From JAXMCI01 sp046349435 (GTDB lineage Bacteria; Pseudomonadota; Alphaproteobacteria; Dongiales; Dongiaceae), in NCBI GenBank assembly GCA_046349435.1, contig JAXMCI010000002.1, positions 248,001 through 312,000 of the forward strand: a stretch of 64,000 nt of DNA, read 5' to 3'. Each line of letters begins with the position of its first letter. The first letter of the stretch is position 1. The position numbers and the translations under genes are program-made. Under the pieces are notes generated by a model that did not search any database, was not told the origin of the DNA, and saw only the letters and a list, made by a program, of their open reading frames with translations. Of the stretch, positions 53,006 to 61,880 are shown piece after piece.

Positions 53006-53608
53006 ATGTCCCCGTCCCGTCATCCCGTCCACAGGCGCGGTGCGGCGCGCTGCACCTCGGCCCTCGCCGGGCTGGGCTTGTGGGCGGCGCTGGCCCTCGT
53101 CGCGACCCCGACCCTGGCCGACCAGACCGACCCGAAGCTCGACGGGCTGTTCGCCGACCTCAGGACCGCCACCGACGGCGAGGTCGCCCGCGGCCTGGAG
53201 ACGCAGATCTGGATGATCTGGATGCGCTCCGGCGACGAGGAGGTGAACCGGCTGCTGGAGGCCGGCACGCTGGCCATGCAGGCCAGCCAGTACGACGCCG
53301 CGCTCGCCGCCTTCAACCGCGTGGTCGAGAAGGCGCCCGGCTTCGCCGAGGGCTGGAACAAGCGGGCGACGGTCTTCTACCTGATGGGGAACTACCCGGC
53401 CTCGCTCGCCGACATCGCCCGTACCCTCAAGCTCGAGCCGCGCCATTTCGGGGCGCTCTCCGGCCTCGGGCTGGTCGAGGTCGAGCTCGACAAGCCCGAG
53501 CAGGCGCTCGACGCCTTCGAGAAGGCGCTCGCCATCGACCCGCATCTCGACGAGGCGCGCAGCAACGCCGAGCAGCTCCGCCAGCAGATCCAGCAGCGCC
53601 AGATCTGA
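53006..53608 (+). CDS. Exported TPR-repeat protein
   Basis: 200 aa with an N-terminal signal peptide (ALAGLGLWAALALVATPTLA). Residues 85-195 hold three TPR units (ASQYDAALAAFNRVVEKAPG, NYPASLADIARTLKLEPRHF, DKPEQALDAFEKALAIDPHL). It should act as a periplasmic protein-binding scaffold. It lies between glcF and rarD, both on the plus strand, with no clear functional link. It is a common conserved alphaproteobacterial protein. Confidence 0.85.
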   Translation: MSPSRHPVHRRGAARCTSALAGLGLWAALALVATPTLADQTDPKLDGLFADLRTATDGEVARGLETQIWMIWMRSGDEEVNRLLEAGTLAMQASQYDAALAAFNRVVEKAPGFAEGWNKRATVFYLMGNYPASLADIARTLKLEPRHFGALSGLGLVEVELDKPEQALDAFEKALAIDPHLDEARSNAEQLRQQIQQRQI

Positions 53609-53621
53609 GCCATTCCCGCCG

Positions 53622-54518
53622 ATGAACTCGCCGCCGGACCGCAGCCGGGCCGGGGCACTCTTCGCGCTGGTCGCCTTCGGCGCCTGGGGCCTCAATCCGG
53701 TCTACTTCAAGGCCGTCGCCGGCATTCCGCCGCTCGAGGTGCTGTCGCACCGCATCACCTGGTCGGTGGTGCTGCTGCTGCCGCTGGTGGTGGCGGGCGG
53801 GCGCTGGCGGGCGCTGGTCCGCGCCGCCGCCAACCGGCGCGTGATGCGGCTGCTGCTCGTCACCACGCTGATGCTGGCGCTCAACTGGCTGCTCTACATC
53901 TGGACCGTCGATTCCGGCCAGGTGCTGCAGGCCAGCCTGGGCTACTACATCACGCCGCTGGTCAACATCGCGGCCGGCGTGCTGCTGCTCGGCGAGCGGC
54001 TCAGTCGGTTGCGCCAGCTCGCCTCGGCGCTGGCGGTCGCCGCCGTCGCGGTGCTGGCCTGGGCCGGCGGCGGCGTGCCCTGGATCGCGCTGGTCCTGGC
54101 GGTCAGCTTCGGCGCCTACGGCTTCATGCGCAAGATCGCCGCGGTGGAGAGCCTGGAGGGGCTGCTGCTCGAGACCCTGCTGCTGGTCCCCGCGGCGCTC
54201 GGCTGGCTGGTCTGGCTGGCGGTCAGCGGCACCGGCCGGTTCGGCAGTGGCCACGGCACGGGCGAGCTGCTGCTGATGCTCTCCGGCCCGGTCACCGCCC
54301 TGCCGCTGGTCTGGTTCGCTGCCGCCGCCCGCCGGCTGCGCCTCTCGGTGCTGGGCTTCTTCCAGTACCTCGCGCCGACCGGCCAGCTGCTGCTCGCCGT
54401 GCTCGCCTATGGCGAGCCCTTCGGGCCGGCCCGGATGGCCGCCTTCGCGCTGATCTGGGCCGCGCTGCTGCTCGTCTCGCTCGAGTCCTGGCGGGCCCGC
54501 CGGGCACGCGGGGGGTGA
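53622..54518 (+). CDS. rarD: EamA-family transporter RarD
   Basis: 298 aa, ten membrane helices, DMT superfamily. N-terminal FGAWGLNPVYFKAVAGIPPLE and SHRITWSVVLLLPLVV are the RarD hallmarks, and a second EamA repeat covers the C-terminal half (LGFFQYLAPTGQLLLAVLAYGEPF). RarD proteins are putative small-molecule permeases, with substrate usually unknown. It is convergent with pyruvate kinase, with a gap of 19 bases. Confidence 0.9.
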   Translation: MNSPPDRSRAGALFALVAFGAWGLNPVYFKAVAGIPPLEVLSHRITWSVVLLLPLVVAGGRWRALVRAAANRRVMRLLLVTTLMLALNWLLYIWTVDSGQVLQASLGYYITPLVNIAAGVLLLGERLSRLRQLASALAVAAVAVLAWAGGGVPWIALVLAVSFGAYGFMRKIAAVESLEGLLLETLLLVPAALGWLVWLAVSGTGRFGSGHGTGELLLMLSGPVTALPLVWFAAAARRLRLSVLGFFQYLAPTGQLLLAVLAYGEPFGPARMAAFALIWAALLLVSLESWRARRARGG

Positions 54519-54537
54519 GGGCGGCGGTCGCCGCGGC

Positions 54538-55956
<1,419 letters not shown>

Positions 55957-56153
55957 GCGGTCGGGCTTCGTGGTGTGGCGCAGGCGCCGCCGGCAGGCCC
56001 TCGGCAGGGCGCCGGCGGCCGACGACCGCCCGCGCGGCGGCACCCCGCGCGGGGCCGGTCACGACGGGGCGGCAGGCAACGCGAGGCATTATCTTTGAGC
56101 CGGGGCGCGCCGTCGAGGCCGCGCATCGCCCCGCGCATCGCCCTGGGCGCGGC

Positions 56154-56830
56154 TCACTCGGCGGCGAGCCGCAGCTCCCCGCCGGCGGTTGCCGGCACCC
56201 GGCCGAAGCAGCGGAGCAGCGCCGCCGCCGCCGCCGCCGCGTCGGCCCGCTCCAGCGCCGGGACCAGCCCGGCGCGGAGCTCGTCGGGGCCGTCCGCGTC
56301 ATCTGGCCGCAGCGCCGCCTCGAGCGAGGGCTGCAGCAGAGCCAGCAGGCGCCGCCCGGTCTCGCCGCCGCCGGCCTCGACCACCCGCCGCAGCAGGATG
56401 AGGATGGCGGCACCCGCCCGCCGCTGTCGAGGGCCGGCGCCGACGGCGGTGCCAGCGCCTCGCGGCCGGCCGGCTGCGCCGCCGCGCCGGCGGCCAGCGT
56501 TCCCGCCAGCGCCGCCAGGAGGCCCGGCTCGATCGCCGCCGGGGCGGCGGTCAGCTCCGCGGCGGACGCCCGCAGCCGGGTGCCGGCGCCGCGCGCCGCG
56601 CAGAGCAGGCCGCGCGCCTTGAGCTGCTGCAGCGCGCCGCGGACCGAGGCCCGGCTGACCCCCATGAGCTGCGCCAGCTGGCGCTCTCCGGGCAGGGTCT
56701 CGCCGGGCCCCAGCCGCTGCTCGCCGATCAGGCGCAGCAGCTGCTCGGCGACCTGGTCCGCGACGCGGCTGCGCGCGACCGGCCGGAACCGTCCATCCGA
56801 TCCGCCCTCGGGCGGCCGCGGCCTGCGCAC
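56154..56830 (-). pseudogene. GntR/FadR-type regulator with a frameshift
   Basis: The first 135 residues lie in one frame: GTG start with GGAGGAGG, SRVADQVAEQLLRLIGEQRL, then LAQLMGVSRASVRGALQQLK. The rest, with ILILLRRVVEAGGGETGRRL and a final LLRCFGRVP, is in another frame. The change occurs at about 56412 in the run GGCGGGCGGG. Joined, the protein is about 225 aa, the size of FadR/GlcC/LldR-type regulators. A base error in the run and a real inactivation cannot be told apart here. The GlcC subgroup is possible, since glcDEF is close. Confidence 0.75.
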
Positions 56831-56848
56831 GGGGTCCTCCTCCGCAAT

Positions 56849-56883
56849 GTTCCGTATCTCGGAACGATGGTCCGTTCGTCGGA
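56849..56883. promoter_or_regulatory. Palindromes upstream of the GntR gene (likely operator)
   Basis: GTTCCGTATCTCGGAAC (56849-56865) and TCCGTTCGTCGGA (56871-56883) are two adjacent inverted repeats sharing TCCG/CGGA arms. They lie just before the GTG start of the regulator, as expected for autorepression. Confidence 0.6.
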
Positions 56884-57008
56884 GTCTAGGGGGTGGCTGC
56901 CGGCCCGGTCAAGTCAGGCCGGTTATGACCGCTTCACAGCCGCGTGACCCTGGCCGGCGGGCTTTCGAGCGCCGGAAACCCGGATAGAGGTCGCCGCGAA
57001 CGACCGGG

Positions 57009-57926
57009 TCAGGCGGCCCGGGGCCGCGCCGGCCGGCCGCTGCCGCGCCGCGACACCAGGATGCCGAGCAGCACCACGACGCCGCCCACCATCTGGGTCG
57101 GGCGGATCGGCTCGCCGAGGATCGGCCAGGCGAGCAGGGCGGCGGCCACCGGGTTGATCAGCAGGCTGACCGCCGAGAAGGAGGCCGGCAGGTGGGCCAG
57201 CGCCCAGACGATCATGCCGCCGGCCGCCGCCTGGGCCATCAGCGCCAGGGCCAGCAGCGTGCCCCAGCCGGCCGCCGTGCGCGGCACCAGCGCGCTCTCG
57301 GTGGCGAGCGCCAGCGGCACCAGGAAGAGGGTGGCGAAGACGCCCGTCCAGCCCATCGTGGCGGCGGTCGACAGCCCGGCGCGCAGGCGCTTCAGGCTGA
57401 TGATGTAGCCGCCGTAGAAGACCGCGGTGGCGATGCTCAGCAGGTCGCCGCTGAGCGCCCGCGGATCGAGGCTGAAATCGCCGCCGATCATCACCGCCGC
57501 CCCGGCCATGGCCAGCGCCAGCCCGATCAGGAAGGTCCGGGTGATCCGCTCGCCGAGCAGCAGCCAGCCGCCCAGGGTGACGAAGATCGGCGCGCCGTTG
57601 CCGAGCAGCGTGGCGTTCGTCACCGAGGTCAGCTGCAGCCCCCAGTGCCAGGTCGCGAGATCGGCGGCGAAGAAGAAGCCGGCCAGCGCCAGCGCCGGCA
57701 GGCTGCGGCGCGGCGGCCGCAGCGCCGCGCCGCCCTCGGCCAGCCACAGCCAGCCGAAGAAGACCGGCAGCGACAGCGCGATGCGGTAGGCGGCGGTCGC
57801 CGCCGGCCCGACCTCGGACAGCTTGGCGAGCGTGCCGGAGAGCGACAGCGTCACCGCCCCGGCGAGCAGCATGGCGAGTGCCAGCCGCGGCGCGGCGGCA
57901 CGGACGGGCAGGGCGGTGACGGCCAT
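57009..57926 (-). CDS. EamA/DMT-family permease
   Basis: 305 aa with ten membrane helices and two EamA repeats. LSLSGTLAKLSEVGPAATA begins repeat 1, and FAADLATWHWGLQLTSVTNA and LGNGAPIFVTLGGWLLLGE are its conserved blocks; the second repeat includes VWALAHLPASFSAVSLLINP. These permeases export amino acids or metabolites; substrate unknown. The C-terminus is Arg/Pro-rich. ATG 57926 lies within a gap divergent from the DapA-like gene. Confidence 0.88.
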   Translation of the reverse strand: MAVTALPVRAAAPRLALAMLLAGAVTLSLSGTLAKLSEVGPAATAAYRIALSLPVFFGWLWLAEGGAALRPPRRSLPALALAGFFFAADLATWHWGLQLTSVTNATLLGNGAPIFVTLGGWLLLGERITRTFLIGLALAMAGAAVMIGGDFSLDPRALSGDLLSIATAVFYGGYIISLKRLRAGLSTAATMGWTGVFATLFLVPLALATESALVPRTAAGWGTLLALALMAQAAAGGMIVWALAHLPASFSAVSLLINPVAAALLAWPILGEPIRPTQMVGGVVVLLGILVSRRGSGRPARPRAA

Positions 57927-58082
57927 GACGGCCCTTATAGGGGCCGTCCGCGCCGCCCGCCAGCCGGCCCCGCCCCGGCCCGGCGCATGGCCGGAATGCG
58001 GTTGACGCCGGGCGGCGGCCGGTGCAGCGTCTGCGCCGGCCGGGCGCACGGGACCGGCGGCGACAGCGAGGAGACGAGGGCG

Positions 58083-58982
58083 ATGGTCGAGTGGCGGGGT
58101 GTCTATCCGGCGGTGACGACGCAGTTTCGCGGCGACCAGTCGCTCGACCTCGAGGCCACTGCCGCGCATGTCGACATGCTGCTGCGGGCCGGGGTGCACG
58201 GCCTCATCATGCTCGGCACGGTCGGCGAGAACTGCTCGCTGGAGCCGGCCGAGAAGCGGGCCGTGATGAAGATGGCGGTGGAGCGGACCAAGGGCCGCGT
58301 CCCGGTGCTCTCCGGCGTCGCCGAGTACACCACCCAGCTCGCCTGCCGCTACGCCGCCGAGATGGCGACGCTCGGCGTCGACGGGCTGATGGTGCTGCCG
58401 GCCATGGTCTACAAGTCGGACGCACGCGAGACGCTGGCTCATTTCCGCGCCGTGGCGCGGGCCAGCGACCTGCCGATCATGGTCTACAACAACCCGATCG
58501 CCTACCACGTCGACGTCACGCCGGCGATGTTCGGCGAGCTGGCCACCGAGCCGACCATCGTGGCGATCAAGGAGTCCTCCGACGACGTGCGGCGGCTGAC
58601 CGACATCGTCAACGAGGTCGGCGACCGCTACATCCTGTTCAGCGGCGTCGACGACCTGGCGCTGGAGAGCATGATGCTCGGCACCGTCGGCTGGGTCTCC
58701 GGCCTGGTCAACGCCTTCCCGGCGGAGTCGCTGCAGCTCTACCGGCTGGCGCTCGCCGGCCGCTACCAGGAGGCGCTGCCGCTCTATCGCTGGTTCATGC
58801 CGCTGCTCCACCTCGACGTCTCGACCAAGCTGGTCCAGTACATCAAGATCGCCCAGGCGATGGCCGGGCTGGGCACCGAGACGGTGCGCGCGCCGCGGCT
58901 GACGCTGGAGGGCGAGGAGCGCGCCCGGGTGGCCGGCATCATCGAGGCGGCGCTCGCCGCGCGGCCCAAGCTGGCGGCGTGA
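58083..58982 (+). CDS. Dihydrodipicolinate synthase family protein (DapA/KDG aldolase type)
   Basis: 299 aa TIM-barrel lyase. The Schiff-base lysine is in VAIKESSDD, the active-site tyrosine in MVYNNPIAYHVD, and LIMLGTVGENCSLEP is the pyruvate-binding loop. Family members condense or cleave pyruvate with aldehydes (DapA, KDG aldolase, N-acetylneuraminate lyase, hydroxyproline-linked lyases). With no lysine genes nearby, a catabolic lyase is as likely as DapA. ATG 58083 follows GGAGACGAGGGCG. The stop overlaps the next GTG. Confidence 0.88.
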   Translation: MVEWRGVYPAVTTQFRGDQSLDLEATAAHVDMLLRAGVHGLIMLGTVGENCSLEPAEKRAVMKMAVERTKGRVPVLSGVAEYTTQLACRYAAEMATLGVDGLMVLPAMVYKSDARETLAHFRAVARASDLPIMVYNNPIAYHVDVTPAMFGELATEPTIVAIKESSDDVRRLTDIVNEVGDRYILFSGVDDLALESMMLGTVGWVSGLVNAFPAESLQLYRLALAGRYQEALPLYRWFMPLLHLDVSTKLVQYIKIAQAMAGLGTETVRAPRLTLEGEERARVAGIIEAALAARPKLAA

Positions 58983-59539
58983 GCCCGACGGCGAGCCTGG
59001 CGGGCGAGCTCGGCCGCAGCGCGGCCGACTTCGCCCTGCCGGATCCCGACGGCCGCGTCTGGCGGCTGGCCGACATCGCCGGGCCGCGCGGCACGCTGGT
59101 GATGTTCATCTGCAACCACTGTCCCTACGTGAAGGGGACGATCGCCGAGATCGTCGCCGATGCCCGAGCGCTGGCGGGAGAAGGGATCGGCGTCGTCGCG
59201 GTGATGTCGAACGACGCCGCCGCCTATCCCGCCGACGCGCCGCCCGAGATGAAGCTCTTCGCCGCCCGGCACGGCTTCGGCTTTCCCTATCTCTACGACG
59301 AGGACCAGGCGGTCGCCCGCGCCTATGGCGCCGTCTGCACGCCCGATTTCTTCGGCTTCGACAAGGTCCGGACGCTGCGCTATCGCGGCCGGCTGATGGA
59401 GGCGACCCGCGCCGCCCCGGTGCCGGGCGCGCGCCACGAGCTGCTCGACGCCATGCGCATGATCGCCGCCACCGGCCAGGGCCCCGCCGAGCAGATCCCG
59501 AGCATGGGCTGCTCGATCAAGTGGCGGCACGAGGACTGA
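58979..59539 (+). CDS. Thioredoxin-like redoxin family protein
   Basis: 186 aa of the AhpC-TSA/redoxin fold. The redox motif is CNHCPY (in FICNHCPYVKG), followed by DEDQAVARAYGAVCTPDFF, a typical cis-Pro loop. No signal peptide is seen, so it is cytosolic. It is translationally coupled to the lyase gene by a GTGA overlap. Its role there is unknown; it may be a peroxidase or thiol-disulfide reductase. Confidence 0.85.
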   Translation: MSPTASLAGELGRSAADFALPDPDGRVWRLADIAGPRGTLVMFICNHCPYVKGTIAEIVADARALAGEGIGVVAVMSNDAAAYPADAPPEMKLFAARHGFGFPYLYDEDQAVARAYGAVCTPDFFGFDKVRTLRYRGRLMEATRAAPVPGARHELLDAMRMIAATGQGPAEQIPSMGCSIKWRHED

Positions 59540-59690
59540 GCGGGGCGGGCGCCGCCGGGCGGCCGGCCGGCCGGCGGCCGAGGCCGGTCGACTTCCGGGC
59601 CGCGCCAAGGTAGGATTCCCCTCCGGAGCCGCCGCTTTTGGGCGTGTGGGCCGCCGGCCGGCGGCGCCGGCGGCCTTGGGATGAGCCGGG

Positions 59691-61880
59691 ATGCAGCCGG
59701 GGGCAGAAGGGGCCAGCGCGAGGGAGCTGCCGCGGTCGCGGCGGCTGGCGCTCGGCCTGCGGGCCAGCCTGGTGGTCTTCTCGCTGGTCACCGTGCTGCT
59801 CGCCGCGGCGGCCGTGCACCTGCCCTGGCGCTGGATCTCGCGCGAGAACACCGCCGATCTCGCCGAGCAGATCAACCAGCAGATCGTCAAGGGCCTGACC
59901 GCCGAGATCGACGGCATCTTCAGCAACGCCCGTGCGGCGCAGGAGACGCTGCGCGACATCCTGGAGGGCGGGCTGGTCGACATCGACGACGACCATGCCC
60001 GGGAGACGCTGTTCTTCGCCTTCCTCGAATCGAACCCGCAATTCTCCTGGGTCAGCGTCGGCAAGCCGAACGGCGACCTCTACGGCGTGCAGCGCCGCGA
60101 CAACAACTATCTCCGGGCGGAGAAGAGCGTCTGGGACCCGATCGCCAAGAAGGCGACGCGGCGGATCGACTACTACGTCTACATGGGCGACGCCGAGCAC
60201 TACTTCCAGACGAAGCGCGAGGTGAACGACTACTTCGCGCCCGACCGCGACTGGTACAAGCAGGCGCTGGCCGCCGCCGGCGCGGTGTGGACCGACGTCT
60301 ACCTGTTCGCCACCTCGGGCAAGCCGGGCGTCAACACCGCGATCAAGCTGGTGAAGGACGGCCAGGTCTTCGGCTGCCTGACCGTCGCCATCGCGCTGGA
60401 GCGGGTCGACGCCTATCTCTCCCGCATCGACGTCGCCCGGCACGGCGCCGTCTTCATCACCGACGACAAGGGGCGGATGATCGCGCTGCGCGATCTCGAC
60501 GCCGCCGCCGAGGCGAGCCTCAAGGACACCTGGGACCTCAAGCCCTTCGCCAGCATGGACCATCCGCTGCTGCGGCTGGCAGGGCAGGCGATGGGCGACG
60601 CCGGCCTCGAGCTCGCCGCCGTCGGCGCGCACCGCCAGATCATGGTGACCGACCCCGAGTCCGGCGCCGGCTACTTCCTCTCGCTCGCCCCGGTCGGCGA
60701 CAAGGGCTGGGTGCTCGGCACCGTGCTGCCCTTGAGCGAGTTCATGACCGGCATCGACCAGAACGCGCACAAGCTGGCCCTGGCGCTGCTCATCGCCATC
60801 GGCGTCGTCGCCCTGTTCGCCGTCACCGTCGCCGGCCTCCTCTTCGTGCGGCCGCTGCGCCGCATCGCCGCCGAGATGGCCGAGGTCGGCCAGTTCCATC
60901 TCGGACGCATCGTCCCGGTGCGCAGCCGCGTCCGCGAGATCGACGCGCTCGGCCAGGGCGTGCTGCAGATGACGCACAGCCTGGCCAGCTTCCAGAAGTT
61001 CCTGCCGACCGAGCTGGTGCGCTCGCTGCTCGCCCGCGGCATCGTCGCCGAGCTCGGCGGCGAGAAGCGCACGCTCAGCGTCATGTTCCTCGACCTCGAG
61101 GGCTTCACCACCATCTCGGAGCGCCACGGCCACCGTCTGCTGCCGCAGCTCGGCGAGTTCTTCGGCGAGATGTCGCAGCAGGTGATGCGCACCGGCGGCA
61201 CCATCGACAAGTATGTCGGCGACTGCATCATGGCCTTCTGGGGCGCGCCGGCGCACAACGACGCGCATGCGGTCGACGCCTGCCGCGGCGCGCTCGCCTG
61301 CCTGCGCCGGCTCGACGAGCTGCGGGCCGAGTGGCGCCGCCTGGGCAAGCCCGACCTGCCGGCCCGCATCGGCATCAACACCGGCCGGGTGATCGTCGGC
61401 AACATCGGCAGCGGCGAGCGGCTCAACTACACGGTGATCGGCGACCCGGTGAACCTGGCGAGCCGGCTGGAGAGCCTCAACCGCAACTACGGCACCAGCC
61501 TCGTCGTCTCGCAGCACACCTTCGAGCATGCCAAGTACGAGTTCGTCTTCCGCCGGCTCGACACGGTGCAGGTGCGCGGCCGCGACGAGCCGGTGAAGGT
61601 CTACGAGGTGGTGGCCGAGGTCGCCGGCGAGGTCGACGAGGCCGCCTATCCCTGGATCCAGGCCTATGAGCGGGGCCTCGCCCTGTTCGAGAAGCGCGAC
61701 TGGCTGGCGGCGCGCGACCAGTTCCGCGAGGCGATCGCGCTGCGCGGCGGCGACCCGCCCTCGGCCGCCTTCGTTCTGCGCTGCGAGCAGCACCTGGTGC
61801 CCGAGGCCGTGCGTCCCGAGGCCGGGCGTCCCGAGCCGGTGCGCATCGTCGCCAGCTCCGACATCGCCGCCGCCGAATGA
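59691..61880 (+). CDS. Membrane-bound class III adenylate cyclase with Cache-type sensor and HAMP
   Basis: 729 aa. Helix 1 (24-44) and helix 2 (362-385) flank a periplasmic sensor of 315 residues with a Cache signature (VWTDVYLFATSGKPGVN, GCLTVAIALERVDAYLSRI). A HAMP-like linker covers 386-440. The cyclase domain (455-640) has metal aspartates Asp468 (FLDLEGFTT) and Asp511 (KYVGDCIMAF), Lys507, and NYTVIGDPVNLASRLE with Asp585 and Arg592. The tail (650-700) looks TPR-like. It makes cAMP in response to an outside signal. Its last four bases overlap the sensor-MFS fusion. Confidence 0.92.
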   Translation: MQPGAEGASARELPRSRRLALGLRASLVVFSLVTVLLAAAAVHLPWRWISRENTADLAEQINQQIVKGLTAEIDGIFSNARAAQETLRDILEGGLVDIDDDHARETLFFAFLESNPQFSWVSVGKPNGDLYGVQRRDNNYLRAEKSVWDPIAKKATRRIDYYVYMGDAEHYFQTKREVNDYFAPDRDWYKQALAAAGAVWTDVYLFATSGKPGVNTAIKLVKDGQVFGCLTVAIALERVDAYLSRIDVARHGAVFITDDKGRMIALRDLDAAAEASLKDTWDLKPFASMDHPLLRLAGQAMGDAGLELAAVGAHRQIMVTDPESGAGYFLSLAPVGDKGWVLGTVLPLSEFMTGIDQNAHKLALALLIAIGVVALFAVTVAGLLFVRPLRRIAAEMAEVGQFHLGRIVPVRSRVREIDALGQGVLQMTHSLASFQKFLPTELVRSLLARGIVAELGGEKRTLSVMFLDLEGFTTISERHGHRLLPQLGEFFGEMSQQVMRTGGTIDKYVGDCIMAFWGAPAHNDAHAVDACRGALACLRRLDELRAEWRRLGKPDLPARIGINTGRVIVGNIGSGERLNYTVIGDPVNLASRLESLNRNYGTSLVVSQHTFEHAKYEFVFRRLDTVQVRGRDEPVKVYEVVAEVAGEVDEAAYPWIQAYERGLALFEKRDWLAARDQFREAIALRGGDPPSAAFVLRCEQHLVPEAVRPEAGRPEPVRIVASSDIAAAE

